DNA from: a virus
Direction: 5' to 3' (one strand)
IMG/VR virus record: IMGVR_UViG_3300041809_001455
Location: 1-33,280 of that record
DNA: 33,280 nt
Shown here: piece after piece, positions 5,754-14,031 of the stretch
Numbering within the stretch: the first letter of the stretch is position 1
Layout of the letters: each line of letters begins with the position of its first letter
Program-made: the position numbers and the translations under genes
Notes under the pieces: generated by a model
Told to the model about the DNA's origin: nothing
Database searches by the model: none
Seen by the model: only the letters and a program-made list of their open reading frames with translations

Positions 5754-5960
5754 ATGGCTAAAGCGACAGTGAAGTGGTTTTCGACCGATAAGGGATATGG
5801 ATTCTTGATGCCGGACGACGGAGGCGCAGACGCTTTTGTTCACATTCGCGACGTACAAAAGGCGGGAATTTCAAAACTTGTTGAAGGTCAGCGAGTCGAA
5901 TACGATTTACTTCCTAGCAGAAACGGAAAAGATTCGGCTCAAAACATCAAGCTGATTTAG
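5754..5960 (+). CDS. CspA-family cold-shock protein, 68 aa
   Basis: This is a complete cold-shock domain: KATVKWFSTDKGYGFL with RNP1 (KGYGFL, residues 13-18), DAFVHI as RNP2 (residues 27-32), and VEGQRVEYDLLPSRNGKDSAQNI as the closing strands. The length equals typical single-domain CspA proteins. It binds single-stranded RNA and DNA and acts as an RNA chaperone or antiterminator. The GGAAAGG ribosome site lies 9 bases before the ATG. It follows the strong hairpin at 5675-5725. Cold-shock proteins are occasional cargo of alphaproteobacterial phages. Confidence 0.92.
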   Translation: MAKATVKWFSTDKGYGFLMPDDGGADAFVHIRDVQKAGISKLVEGQRVEYDLLPSRNGKDSAQNIKLI

Positions 5961-5972
5961 GGACGATCTTAA

Positions 5973-6164
5973 ATGAGCTTTTCAAGACTCGAATTAGCCG
6001 AATGTGCCTATCGAGAACTCACAAAACGTCGCGAGAACTATCCTCGATGGGTTTACGAGAGCAAAATGTCGCAAAAAACATCCGACGATCAAATTGCCAA
6101 AATGGAGGCAATTTATCGAGTTTTGATAAACCTTCCAGACGAACAAATTGAAAAGCAAGGGTGA
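5973..6164 (+). CDS. small conserved phage protein, 63 aa
   Basis: The sequence is short and helical with a pattern I recall from many phages of Proteobacteria: ELTKRRENYPRWVYESKMSQ then DDQIAKMEAIYRVL. No biochemical role is known to me. The start follows GGGACGA. Its stop lies five bases before the next ATG (6170), so the two are one transcriptional unit. Confidence 0.7.
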   Translation: MSFSRLELAECAYRELTKRRENYPRWVYESKMSQKTSDDQIAKMEAIYRVLINLPDEQIEKQG

Positions 6165-6169
6165 AAAAT

Positions 6170-6502
6170 ATGATCCGTGTTATCGTCGAATCTCCGTTCG
6201 CCGCCGCTACGCCGGAAGGAATCGAAGCCAATAAAGCGTATGCTCGTGAATGTATGCGAGACAGTCTCTTGAGAGGAGAAAGCCCGCTTCTTTCCCACTT
6301 GCTCTATACCCAAGTTATTGATGATTCAGTATTATCAGAAAGAGAGCTTGGAATCGAAGCTGGTTTCACGTGGATCAAACATGCTCAAAAAATGGCGCTT
6401 TATATCGACAAAGGAATTTCAAAAGGAATGCTTGCAGCACGAGAGGTGGCAAAAAGAGCAGGAATAAAGGTCGTCGAGCGAAGCATAAAATCTTGGGGTT
6501 GA
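6170..6502 (+). CDS. DUF7768-like protein (nucleoside 2-deoxyribosyltransferase-like fold), 110 aa
   Basis: The N terminus RVIVESPFA and the central segments ANKAYARECMRDSLLRG and PLLSHLLYTQVIDD match the DUF7768 pattern, which is related to nucleoside 2-deoxyribosyltransferase-type folds. I chose ATG 6170 with AAGGG eight bases upstream; an in-frame GTG at 6161 would overlap the previous stop. The family is thought to act on nucleotides or small substrates, but catalysis is not established to my knowledge. It sits between a small phage gene and a methyltransferase-like gene. Confidence 0.7.
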   Translation: MIRVIVESPFAAATPEGIEANKAYARECMRDSLLRGESPLLSHLLYTQVIDDSVLSERELGIEAGFTWIKHAQKMALYIDKGISKGMLAAREVAKRAGIKVVERSIKSWG

Positions 6503-6505
6503 AAA

Positions 6506-7024
6506 ATGGGAAAGAGATCGAATTTTGAACATCGCTTAATGCAAAAGTATTATACGCCATACGAAGCCGTCGTTCCTCTTCTTCCCCATCTTCCGCCGCA
6601 TTGTGATTTTATCGAGCCATGCGCCGGAGACGGTAGGCTTATTCGGCACTTAAATAAACACGGGCATTTCTGCGTCTACGCTTGCGACATTTCCCCCGAA
6701 GGAGAAGGAATCGAAAAGAAAGACGTTTTATTGTTCGATAATAAATTCCCGAAGTGCGATTTTATAATAACCAATCCGCCCTTTGAACGTGAACCGATGC
6801 ACAGAATGATCGAGGTTTTCCGTCAGCACGCTCCGACTTTTCTTCTTTTTCAAAGCGATTGGCATGATACGAAACAGTCAAAACCCTATATGGAGTTTTG
6901 CCAGAAAATCATTCCGGTCGGGCGAATTTCATGGATGGAAAACGGTGTCTCTGGATTCGAAAACATGTCTTGGTATTTGTTCACAAAAGAACCAAACGCC
7001 GGATTTGCCAAGTTTATGTATTAA
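6506..7024 (+). CDS. DNA adenine methyltransferase-like protein, 172 aa
   Basis: Class I SAM-dependent methyltransferase motifs are clear: FIEPCAGDGRL (motif I, residues 35-45, SAM binding) and ITNPPF (motif IV, residues 88-93) typical of N6-adenine or amino-methyltransferases. The N-terminal YYTPYEAVVPLL contributes to the pocket. The protein is short, without an obvious target-recognition domain, so it may be a phage orphan enzyme that protects DNA from host restriction or marks it for packaging. Its TAA overlaps the stop codon of the convergent Rz1-like gene inside the palindrome TTAA (7021-7024). Confidence 0.8.
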   Translation: MGKRSNFEHRLMQKYYTPYEAVVPLLPHLPPHCDFIEPCAGDGRLIRHLNKHGHFCVYACDISPEGEGIEKKDVLLFDNKFPKCDFIITNPPFEREPMHRMIEVFRQHAPTFLLFQSDWHDTKQSKPYMEFCQKIIPVGRISWMENGVSGFENMSWYLFTKEPNAGFAKFMY

Positions 7025-7242
7025 TTTTCAGCGCAAGCCTTTGCCTCTGCCCGCATCCGCGCATAGTCGATCATGACTCCGATAAGGGAAGAGTTTTGCG
7101 GAAGCGCGGCAATATCATGCGACATCTGAGCTTCCTCGGAATTAGTCCAGTTCTTAACTGGAAGACAGGTATTGACGGCCGGACAGGTAGAACATCCCGT
7201 TAAAACGATCAAAAATCCCAAAAATTTGAGGCTGTGGCGCAT
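7021..7242 (-). CDS. Rz1-like outer-membrane lipoprotein (o-spanin candidate), 73 aa
   Basis: The N terminus is a lipoprotein signal: MRHSLKFLGFLIVLTGC, with the lipobox LTGC at residues 14-17. The mature part is short, begins STCPAVNTCLPV, and ends in MIDYARMRAEAKAC, a pattern I recall from Rz1-type proteins of alphaproteobacterial phages. Rz1 proteins sit in the outer membrane and fuse it with the inner membrane in the last step of lysis. The GGAAAG ribosome site lies near the end of the preceding small membrane gene. Confidence 0.7.
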   Translation of the reverse strand: MRHSLKFLGFLIVLTGCSTCPAVNTCLPVKNWTNSEEAQMSHDIAALPQNSSLIGVMIDYARMRAEAKACAEN

Positions 7243-7244
7243 TT

Positions 7245-7457
7245 TTAGAGCTTTCCCTTGTCCAGTATGCTTTCAAGCCCCTCGCGCGTTGTGGGGGCTT
7301 CTAATGATGCCGATTGTTCCGACTTCAAAACATTAACAGATTCGTTAAGATCGGATGCTTTTTGATCCGTTGCCGTTTTTTCAGGAAAAAAGCCGTGCAA
7401 GATCGAGACAAGCATCCCGCCCAGCACGGCTCCTATCATTTTAAAAACCGAAAACAT
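7245..7457 (-). CDS. small membrane protein of the lysis region (i-spanin or holin candidate), 70 aa
   Basis: From ATG 7457 the product has one N-terminal hydrophobic segment (residues 6-24, KMIGAVLGGMLVSILHGFF) followed by a charged helical part and TTREGLESILDKGKL. A TTG at 7481 would extend it, but it overlaps the upstream gene and adds nothing recognisable. An N-in single-pass protein directly before an Rz1-like lipoprotein is the arrangement expected for an i-spanin (Rz), although it is shorter than most. A holin is the alternative. Confidence 0.6.
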   Translation of the reverse strand: MFSVFKMIGAVLGGMLVSILHGFFPEKTATDQKASDLNESVNVLKSEQSASLEAPTTREGLESILDKGKL

Positions 7458-7458
7458 T

Positions 7459-7788
7459 TTAGCTTTGAGAATCGGCGGCAATCTCCGGAGCCGCCGCAGC
7501 TACGCCAGCGGCAACGGCTGCAGGAGCTTCTGCCTCGGCAGAGGCAAGAGCCTTCACCGCAATCGGCGTGAGTCCGGCAATAGCCGCTGCACCGAAAGCT
7601 GCTGTGCCGCCCGCAAGCGCAGGAAGCGCATTCACAATGGCCTCGACAGCCGGAAGAATGTCGCCTTCGACCGACTGAATTTCATCGGGTATAACGACAT
7701 TGAAAAAGGCTTTTCCATCAGCACCAAGAACGGTTACTTCCTTGGCTAGACCGCCTTCAACTCGCAAGATGTAAGACTGTAAACTCAT
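7459..7788 (-). CDS. Ala-rich hypothetical protein of the lysis region, 109 aa
   Basis: I chose ATG 7788, which follows AAGGAG closely; the longer frame from 7857 has no ribosome site and overlaps no signal. The N-terminal half is strand-like (LQSYILRVEGGLAKEVTVLG). The C-terminal half is very Ala/Gly-rich (ALAGGTAAFGAAAIAG and a long Ala-rich tail with Glu), possibly amphipathic or weakly membrane-interacting. I recognise no family. Its stop lies one base from the next ATG. Confidence 0.6.
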   Translation of the reverse strand: MSLQSYILRVEGGLAKEVTVLGADGKAFFNVVIPDEIQSVEGDILPAVEAIVNALPALAGGTAAFGAAAIAGLTPIAVKALASAEAEAPAAVAAGVAAAAPEIAADSQS

Positions 7789-7859
7789 TTTGGACTCTCC
7801 TTTTTTGGGGTTGATTTTTGATTGAGCTTTTATATCACTATCAGAGAAAAGGCGCAAAG

Positions 7860-8291
7860 CTAAACTGTTTTATAAAAAACCTGATTAACAATCTCTGCAG
7901 TCGGCGTTAGATTTTGCCACCAATTCGGTTTTCCGTCGGCGCGCGCAGGAGGATTGAGAAAAAGATCGCGGGTTATGTAACTGTCCGATCCATCGGTAGG
8001 ATCGTCGTTTGTTCCGTCGATCGCGTTTGCCGCAATATCTAAAGCTTGTGCGAATTGAGGATCGGAATCATCAACGGAAGTAAGTTTTTCACGGTTTGGA
8101 TCATTTACATTCCAGCAAGAAAACTGCCAAGCCTTTAAACAAACCGATATAACGTCGCATCCCCACCATCCGCCGTGCGAGACTCGATTCATAACGACAT
8201 GAGCTACGGCATTCATTCCGAGAGCACCGTCTCCGCGAGCTTCGCCCCATATCGTCCTTGCAAGAATATCAATCGGATTTATTTCATCCAT
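7860..8291 (-). CDS. cell-wall hydrolase of the SleB family (endolysin candidate), 143 aa
   Basis: The sequence is a compact SleB/Hydrolase_2 domain: ARTIWGEARGDGALGM with the catalytic-type Glu at residue 17, then NAVAHVVMNRV and WQFSCWN. SleB-type enzymes cut peptidoglycan glycan strands and serve as endolysins in many alphaproteobacterial phages. There is no signal peptide, so release would need a holin; nearby small membrane proteins are candidates. Its ATG overlaps the stop of the previous gene. Confidence 0.85.
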   Translation of the reverse strand: MDEINPIDILARTIWGEARGDGALGMNAVAHVVMNRVSHGGWWGCDVISVCLKAWQFSCWNVNDPNREKLTSVDDSDPQFAQALDIAANAIDGTNDDPTDGSDSYITRDLFLNPPARADGKPNWWQNLTPTAEIVNQVFYKTV

Positions 8292-8599
8292 TATTTTTTC
8301 TCGACTAAAAGCTGCAAGATTTGATTACTCGTTTTTGCCACATCGTCAATCCGCGCATGAACTCGATCAAGAGAAGAGTTTTTCGCGTAATTTCCTTCTG
8401 CATAGGAATGAAGGTCTTTAATCTCGAGCCGTGCATCGAATATATCTTTTTCGACCTTATCAACTCTTGGTTCGACGACATCGAGCCTTTTTTTCGACCC
8501 TCCCAAAAAATACCAGAGCAATCCTCCGATAGATAATCCGCCGCCACCGACATGCACAAGAGGATCGCTTAACGCTGCATTGATTACATCGGGATTCAT
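8291..8599 (-). CDS. single-pass membrane protein with coiled coil, 102 aa
   Basis: From ATG 8599 (behind AAGGAA) the N terminus includes a glycine-rich hydrophobic segment (GGGGLSIGGLLWYFLGG, residues 18-34). A charged heptad-like region follows (LDVVEPRVDKVEKDIFDARLE and DRVHARIDDVAKTSNQIL). One membrane helix plus coiled coil, directly ahead of the endolysin gene, fits a holin partner or an antiholin/XhlA-type protein. The exact role is inference. It overlaps the endolysin start. Confidence 0.65.
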   Translation of the reverse strand: MNPDVINAALSDPLVHVGGGGLSIGGLLWYFLGGSKKRLDVVEPRVDKVEKDIFDARLEIKDLHSYAEGNYAKNSSLDRVHARIDDVAKTSNQILQLLVEKK

Positions 8600-8610
8600 T
8601 TGTTTTTCCT

Positions 8611-8961
8611 TCATCCCGTCGTTTCTGTCGGAGGAATCTCTTTCCCATCATCGTAGTGAATCGCATTATAACAATGCGAATAATTTGTATCGTTCCAGTG
8701 CCAAGGCTTAAAGAGAATCGTCAGAATTTTGCAAAGAACTTTTGCAAAGCGGGAGCCATCTAACGCGGCATAGGCCGTCCATTGAGAAACCGTATAGTGA
8801 GCGTCTCCAAGAGCATCATCGTTTGGAATCAAATGAAAAATACGAAGCCAAGGCAGAATTATGACGTTTGCGCCTTCGTCGATCCACATAGCGATATTGA
8901 TAAGATAAATTCCTATCCAATGAAAAATCGCATCTACGAATTTGCACACAGGACAGGACAT
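8611..8961 (-). CDS. conserved phage membrane-associated protein, 116 aa
   Basis: It starts MSCPVCKFVDAIFHW with a CxxC pair, and two hydrophobic stretches (about residues 9-25 and 30-43) suggest membrane association. The segment GDAHYTVSQWTAYAALDGSRFAKVLCKIL and the later HWNDTNYSHCYNA fit a pattern I recall from phage proteins near lysis genes, of unknown role. The start has AGGTGAG just upstream. It stands between the tail-fibre region and the lysis cassette. Confidence 0.65.
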   Translation of the reverse strand: MSCPVCKFVDAIFHWIGIYLINIAMWIDEGANVIILPWLRIFHLIPNDDALGDAHYTVSQWTAYAALDGSRFAKVLCKILTILFKPWHWNDTNYSHCYNAIHYDDGKEIPPTETTG

Positions 8962-8968
8962 TTCTCAC

Positions 8969-9457
8969 CTATGTAATCGTAACGGCGTTAGACGAAGGGA
9001 TTGATCCTGCTGCTCCGGCGCTGTCGATATATTGAACAACTTCGCCGTAATAAGCTGCAAACGCCGCGGCGAAAGCTTTAAACTCCGTAATGCTCGGGAA
9101 AATGTGTGGCGTTCCGCTTGCATCCATGTAGGTATAAGTCAAAGCTCCATTCGGAAACGTGCCGAGCGCAATAATGCTCAACATGATCGCCATGATCGCC
9201 GATTGTGCGCCAGATGTTAGCGCATAGGTTCCGTTTAACGCGGGCGTACTCGTTGAAGTAATGGCAATGCCCTGCGCTAGAACTGCTTGTCCTGCCGCAG
9301 GAGCCGCCATCGTTTCTATCGCCGATGTATATCCTGAGAACGCAGTAGAAAGTTGCGCCGGAGTCGCTATCGCTGGAAAAAGCACTTCGCCCGATTGTGC
9401 TACGTAATTCGAATCCACCGCGCGAAACGAAAGTCCATTGTTTGAATATGCGTACAT
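8969..9457 (-). CDS. tail-fibre-associated protein with DUF4376-like region, 162 aa
   Basis: The N-terminal 25 residues (AYSNNGLSFRAVDSNYVAQSG) resemble tail-fibre-assembly-type proteins, and the region from about 60 to 140 (TPALNGTYALTSGAQSAIMA to YMDASGTPHIF) follows the DUF4376 pattern. Such proteins accompany tail fibres as assembly factors or small fibre components. The AGGGAG ribosome site precedes the ATG, and the tail-fibre stop lies 9 bases upstream. Confidence 0.7.
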   Translation of the reverse strand: MYAYSNNGLSFRAVDSNYVAQSGEVLFPAIATPAQLSTAFSGYTSAIETMAAPAAGQAVLAQGIAITSTSTPALNGTYALTSGAQSAIMAIMLSIIALGTFPNGALTYTYMDASGTPHIFPSITEFKAFAAAFAAYYGEVVQYIDSAGAAGSIPSSNAVTIT

Positions 9458-9466
9458 GATCGCTCC

Positions 9467-10909
9467 CTAAAGATTAAGCGTGGAACCAAGACAACGAAGA
9501 GATGAAGTCGAAAGATTGCTTGAGTAATAAATGTTTGTCGATTCTGGAATTATCTCTCCCACCTGATTCCCTCCGACGCTCGCGGAAAGTCCATAACCCA
9601 TAATAGGAGCCGTTCCATCGTAAGCCGATCCTTCATTGGGAGCATCATAGTTTGTATTAGAAGCAACGGCTGCGCTTGTTCCCGATGTTCCCGGGCTGTC
9701 GTTCGCGCCCAAAATAAGCTTTATTTTTGATATTATTGAATAGGGAACAATTCCTGAAATCGCCACAGCTAACCAATGTCCGCTTGATGTAGAGCCGGAA
9801 GCCAAAACAGGAAGAGATGATAGATTTTGTCCTAACACAAATTGATAATCGGCCCCCTTTTGAATAAAACCCATAAGTTTTATACTTGAATCCGTTACCA
9901 CAGCCCCGATAAGGGTATATTGCGTGTATCCAGAAGGAAGAGTCGGCGCGGAGTTCGAGGGAAGAGATAGAATCGCTCCCGCCATTGAAGTCGTCGGATT
10001 GTAAATCAGCCAAATAGCATAGGGCGTTGAAGCCGCTAAAGTTCCTGAATCTAGTCCGCCCGCCGTTCCAACGGTATTTGCCGTGTTGATCGAAACATTA
10101 ACTCCGCTCAAAAGGGATGATATGCCTGAGGACGATTGAACGATTGCTTGATTAGCCGTCCACGTCGCTGTCGTCGTCGATCCCCATGAACCAGAAATGC
10201 CGGAAACGGAACGAATGGAAATGTTCGACTCTGTTGACCCATCCATTCCATAAACATTCTTTCCATCACAGACGATAAAGCTTGTTGCGCCAATCACAAC
10301 ACCTGTGCCACTCGCCGTTATTGCCGAGATCGTATAGGCTCCGGTCGTGTTATTTATAACGATCCATTTTTCTGCAATCGCGGGGAAAATCAGATTCAGG
10401 CTTGCCGTGAGCGTTCCCGTAATCTCTATGATTGGTTTCCCATATTGAACAGAAGTCAAAGTCACGTTCGCATTTGTCATTGTGACGGCAGTAACCCCGT
10501 TTGTATAATCGGGAACCCATCCTGTTGGGGTTGCACCATCGGGATTATTCTCATTTCCATCGACGAGATTCAGCCAATATCCCAAGCCGTCAGCGCGAAG
10601 GACTCTTGCGCCCGCAGGATAGCCCGCCACGTTGGCATTCGTCGAGAAAGTTGAATCATAAACGAATCCGGCCCCCGCATTTTGCCATTGTGAAATGGCG
10701 GAAATAGCGTTCAAAATTCCGTTCATATCTAGACCAGAGGGCGGAACGCCTCCTGCTTCAAGAGCGGTTCTGGTTAATGGTGGAAAGCCATCGGTGAACG
10801 ATGCGGCCCCAGCAGTAATTCCTATTTGAGACGCAACAGGAATCGTGTTTTTTCCACCCGATGATGCAAAAGGAAGAACAAGTTTTGACGGAGCATTAAC
10901 TAATTGCAT
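9467..10909 (-). CDS. tail fibre protein, 480 aa
   Basis: I chose ATG 10909 (GGAGGG eight bases upstream), because the longer frame would run deep into the previous gene. The N-terminal ~120 residues match the virion-attachment region of myovirus tail fibres (LPFASSGGKNTIPVAS, FPPLTRTALEAGGVPPSGLDM, VLRADGLGYWLNL). The rest is Ser/Thr/Gly/Asn-rich and beta-strand-like, without a clear receptor-binding or depolymerase domain that I can name. It probably determines host range. It overlaps the DUF2612 gene by 14 bases. Confidence 0.85.
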   Translation of the reverse strand: MQLVNAPSKLVLPFASSGGKNTIPVASQIGITAGAASFTDGFPPLTRTALEAGGVPPSGLDMNGILNAISAISQWQNAGAGFVYDSTFSTNANVAGYPAGARVLRADGLGYWLNLVDGNENNPDGATPTGWVPDYTNGVTAVTMTNANVTLTSVQYGKPIIEITGTLTASLNLIFPAIAEKWIVINNTTGAYTISAITASGTGVVIGATSFIVCDGKNVYGMDGSTESNISIRSVSGISGSWGSTTTATWTANQAIVQSSSGISSLLSGVNVSINTANTVGTAGGLDSGTLAASTPYAIWLIYNPTTSMAGAILSLPSNSAPTLPSGYTQYTLIGAVVTDSSIKLMGFIQKGADYQFVLGQNLSSLPVLASGSTSSGHWLAVAISGIVPYSIISKIKLILGANDSPGTSGTSAAVASNTNYDAPNEGSAYDGTAPIMGYGLSASVGGNQVGEIIPESTNIYYSSNLSTSSLRCLGSTLNL

Positions 10910-11561
10910 AGAGAGAACCCTCCGAAATAAAAGGAGCCTGTCCGAAAGGAGCCGCCGTTGCGGTTCCGGCTTCGGAAAAACCAAAAACAGGTAAAACTGT
11001 CTGAATCATGAAACATTCTACTGCTGCGGGTTTCGGCAACGCGCCGGACTGCGTTATTATAGCGAATTGATACGGGGTTAACAAGAACTCAAACGTATAT
11101 CTCAGCTTCATTCCTCCAAGATCATTGACGTAGCAGCGTCCGCTATCTGAAAAAAGATTTTGAAGAATCTGATTTATTGCCGGAGCCGTCGAAAGAAAAA
11201 TGTTCGACATTGCCTTGACGAGAATCAGCGTCCGATAAGCATCATCAGAAAGGGTATAAGTCTGCGTCGCCGGAGGAACCCCGCTGTAGAAAGGGGCCTG
11301 TCCAAAGGGATAAAACCCAGTTCCTTCGTTGAATCCGAAGTATTCAGAAGTTCCGGGGATTGTCAGTTGACGAGAGATTCCGACGATTCGACCCCATATG
11401 TCCAATCCGAAACCAACCGCAGTTTCGACATTCCAAACGATGTTATAAAAATTATCAATGTCTGCACGCGGATCAATGTACTCATTCATGTTTTGAATGA
11501 GGGTGCAGATCGTTGGCGAATTAGCATATTCGCTCTGAATAGTTTTTTCCCAATCGCGCAT
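10896..11561 (-). CDS. baseplate-associated protein, DUF2612 family, 221 aa
   Basis: The pattern QSEYANSPTICTLIQNMNEY followed by TAVGFGLDIWGRIVGISRQL is the DUF2612 signature. The protein lies, as usual, between baseplate J and the tail fibre, a position shared with P2 gpI-like baseplate-to-fibre connectors. The peptide PFGQAPF occurs twice (about residues 84-91 and 204-210), an unusual internal echo. The C terminus is Ala/Pro/Phe-rich. Confidence 0.85.
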   Translation of the reverse strand: MRDWEKTIQSEYANSPTICTLIQNMNEYIDPRADIDNFYNIVWNVETAVGFGLDIWGRIVGISRQLTIPGTSEYFGFNEGTGFYPFGQAPFYSGVPPATQTYTLSDDAYRTLILVKAMSNIFLSTAPAINQILQNLFSDSGRCYVNDLGGMKLRYTFEFLLTPYQFAIITQSGALPKPAAVECFMIQTVLPVFGFSEAGTATAAPFGQAPFISEGSLYAIS

Positions 11562-11563
11562 TT

Positions 11564-12991
11564 TTACACCAAAGTAACCGCTATATTCGCCGCGCTTATA
11601 ACCGGATGCTGATCGATTCCCATTTCAAGAGTCGTCGATGCGGGACTTGATGTTTCGCCAATCAAAATAGATACAATCGAAACATTCGTCGCCACGCTCG
11701 AAACCGCCCCATAATAACGCGAGGCGAAAATCTCCGATCCTATGCGTTCGCGGGTTGTCCCATCTGTCCCGTTAAATCGGGCAATGATCGCCGCTTGAAC
11801 GAGAGAAACAACATCCGAAGGCAGAGTCGAAGAGTTTGTGAGTTCGACGGCAAAATAAATAGGAATGTCCGTTGGAACATTATAATTGATCGTGTAGCTC
11901 GGATAAGGATAATTGTATCCGCTTTGATCGGTGACGATTGCCGAAGTGTTTCCTGCCGTATCGCATCCACAGTCCTTTTTTTCATATATCGCCTGAGCAA
12001 TGTTGGCGGCGGTTCCGCCTACCACAGCCACATAGATCGTGTTGGCGTTCAGAATATAATTCGTCACGCCGATTGCGATTGCGGGAGAAGCCATGGCCTC
12101 GCTTGAGATGGACTGAGAATTATTGACCGTATAAGTTCCCGCTCCACCCGTAGGGCTTCCGGTTAGCTGCGCCTCAATGAAGGTTTCAGAAGCGATTCCC
12201 GTTCCCGAAACAACCGATCCCGTTACAAGCCTTCCTGAAATCATTGAGGAAACCGTTAGGGTCGTTCCCAAAATTGAGCCGACGAAGGACGAGGGACTAT
12301 TATCGTTTTGCACCGCGTAAACATCCGTGACGTTCGACTGTGCGAAAACATTGGCGTAAATCGAAGGCAAAGAGCCAGCGGCGTTCAGCGCGACAGAGTT
12401 TTGCCGACGATACTCAAAATCTGTTCTGCTTTCGACCACAGTTCCGAGAGTTCCGGGCGCAGGATTCGTAATCGCATCCCATCCGGGCAATGTCTGATAG
12501 ACCTTCGTTAGCGTTCCAGCGGCGCAAGCAACCGGGCCAGTTTCTATATTTGCGAACTCGGCGCTTACGGTTCCCCCCGATTCTATCGTGACGGAATTGA
12601 CACAAGCATACGTGTTTCCCGATGTGTCTTGTGCATAGGTTCCGGCAGGAATAACGGTGCTCGGAACGCCCGTCAATGTGCAGACAACGACTGTCGATGT
12701 TGCGCCTTCGCGAGTCATAAAATAAATCCGACCTATCGCGTCTTGAAATCTACCCGACGCATATTGTGGATCGACCTGATTCGTTATGTAGGCAATTTCA
12801 CTATTTTTTTCGGCGATGATCGCGGATTCGCTAGAGGCAAGCTGCCCTTGCGGCGTTGAAAGCGCCTGATTAAGGCCACCGCCAAATGCCGAGTTAATAT
12901 CAGATTGAACGCCCGCGAGAACGGCGGATTCTTGAGGGATAACAATCCCCGCAGACTCCCATGAAATTGAAGGAACATTAGATGTTGACAC
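11564..12991 (-). CDS. baseplate protein J, 475 aa
   Basis: The N terminus [30 protein letters not shown] and segments such as [16 protein letters not shown] and [12 protein letters not shown] followed by IPAGT are those of the baseplate-J family, which links the baseplate wedges to the fibres. I chose GTG 12991 with AGGGAG nine bases upstream because homologues begin M-[ST]-T-[ST]-NVPSI; an ATG at 13012 is possible. Around residues 235-300 (12092-12289) lies an inserted Gly/Ser/Thr-rich module, containing [17 protein letters not shown] and GGAGTYTV, which also occurs in the cement protein. The insertion interrupts an otherwise ordinary J sequence. Confidence 0.88.
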   Translation of the reverse strand: MSTSNVPSISWESAGIVIPQESAVLAGVQSDINSAFGGGLNQALSTPQGQLASSESAIIAEKNSEIAYITNQVDPQYASGRFQDAIGRIYFMTREGATSTVVVCTLTGVPSTVIPAGTYAQDTSGNTYACVNSVTIESGGTVSAEFANIETGPVACAAGTLTKVYQTLPGWDAITNPAPGTLGTVVESRTDFEYRRQNSVALNAAGSLPSIYANVFAQSNVTDVYAVQNDNSPSSFVGSILGTTLTVSSMISGRLVTGSVVSGTGIASETFIEAQLTGSPTGGAGTYTVNNSQSISSEAMASPAIAIGVTNYILNANTIYVAVVGGTAANIAQAIYEKKDCGCDTAGNTSAIVTDQSGYNYPYPSYTINYNVPTDIPIYFAVELTNSSTLPSDVVSLVQAAIIARFNGTDGTTRERIGSEIFASRYYGAVSSVATNVSIVSILIGETSSPASTTLEMGIDQHPVISAANIAVTLV

Positions 12992-13337
12992 CGTTTTCTT
13001 CTCCCTGCTCATCAACAAAGATAATCTGGCCTGAAATCTGCCTATTGGCGAAAGAATTTATCACACATTTTGCCGAAACGACACCCGGAACCGTCATTGC
13101 TGCTTTTTCGATATATCCCTTTAAAAGAGATAAAGACGGCATTTTTCCTAAAACATTATCAAAATAAGGGATTCCTTGCGTCTGATCGTACCAGACTTCT
13201 CCCAAAAAGGTTCTAACTGCGCTCGCAACATCTTGTGCAAGTGCATACGCTGGCTGCGCCATTGCAATATTGCCTGCGCTGTCGATCACTAAGTCCCAAG
13301 CAGACTGATCCAGAAGAAGAGTGTTGAAGCGCGTCAT
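12978..13337 (-). CDS. gp25-like baseplate wedge protein, 119 aa
   Basis: The start [21 protein letters not shown], the conserved [20 protein letters not shown] and the later [16 protein letters not shown] are typical of T4 gp25/P2 gpW-like (GPW_gp25, Mu gp46-related) wedge proteins, which join the sheath to the baseplate. Its end overlaps the J gene start. Order spike-gp25-J is conserved in contractile phages. Confidence 0.85.
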   Translation of the reverse strand: MTRFNTLLLDQSAWDLVIDSAGNIAMAQPAYALAQDVASAVRTFLGEVWYDQTQGIPYFDNVLGKMPSLSLLKGYIEKAAMTVPGVVSAKCVINSFANRQISGQIIFVDEQGEENGVNI

Positions 13338-13338
13338 T

Positions 13339-14031
13339 TTAAACTGGCCCCAAAGTGTTGTTCGGCCCCGACTCTACACCAGAATGAACGTGCGTGTGAA
13401 GGCTTGTCCCGCTTGCGGTCACATCGCCTATAACCGTGATATTTTCGTTGAAGGTTGCATTGTTCCCGGTTCCCGCAGCTTGAACAATCTCTCCGTTGAA
13501 GCTTATCAACGGAGCGGAAAGAGTAATTTGAGTCGGCGAAACGATGTTTATTCCCTCATTTGTGAACTGAATATATTGCGTAGGCTCTCCGTTCAAAACG
13601 CCGCCAAGATAAAGACCGTCCGAAAAAGCGAAAGACCGATAGCTTCCCGGATTCGCCTGAGCTTTCGTCGTTTTCACGGCGGAAATGTCTCGCGAGGCAA
13701 AGACGCAGATTCCAATATCTCCCACAGCAGGATCGAGAATTATGGCATTCGCGCCACCTTGAACACGAAAATAAGGGATATTGTGAACAACGGAATGTGG
13801 CGTTGAGCCGCCTTGTCCGTCTATCTGATTGACGAGAGGAAGAACGTCTGCGAATCCAACAGCGCTATCGCCTCCCGAATTTGTGCAAGAAACAACTTGC
13901 ACAAGAGTCGCAGTCTGCATTTTCGCCAAAACCTGTTGAAGAATAAAACGGGTTTTGTTTATGTCTCCATAGACGCTCGAAGGGCGGATAAAGCCCATCG
14001 GAACGCCGTCACTGGATGAGGGTGATGCCAA
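13339..14031 (-). CDS. baseplate spike protein (gpV/Gp138-like), 230 aa
   Basis: The protein has an OB-fold-type N-terminal region (IRPSSVYGDINKTRF, then ALVQVVSC-like strands) and the Gp138/gpV landmark GDIGICVFASRDIS. Its repeated beta C terminus ends HTHVHSGVESGPNNTLGPV (residues 212-230); HxH pairs bind metal at the membrane-piercing tip of P2/Mu spikes. The first codon is TTG 14031, supported by AAGGGGA seven bases upstream; the ATG at 13998 lacks one. It overlaps the hub gene by 23 bases. Confidence 0.83.
   Translation of the reverse strand: MASPSSSDGVPMGFIRPSSVYGDINKTRFILQQVLAKMQTATLVQVVSCTNSGGDSAVGFADVLPLVNQIDGQGGSTPHSVVHNIPYFRVQGGANAIILDPAVGDIGICVFASRDISAVKTTKAQANPGSYRSFAFSDGLYLGGVLNGEPTQYIQFTNEGINIVSPTQITLSAPLISFNGEIVQAAGTGNNATFNENITVIGDVTASGTSLHTHVHSGVESGPNNTLGPV

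Noticed and set aside
13256-13275. GCAATATTGC as a further copy of the early operator
   Set aside because: The spacing is 2 rather than 3 bases and it lies within the gp25-like coding sequence, so it is probably chance.
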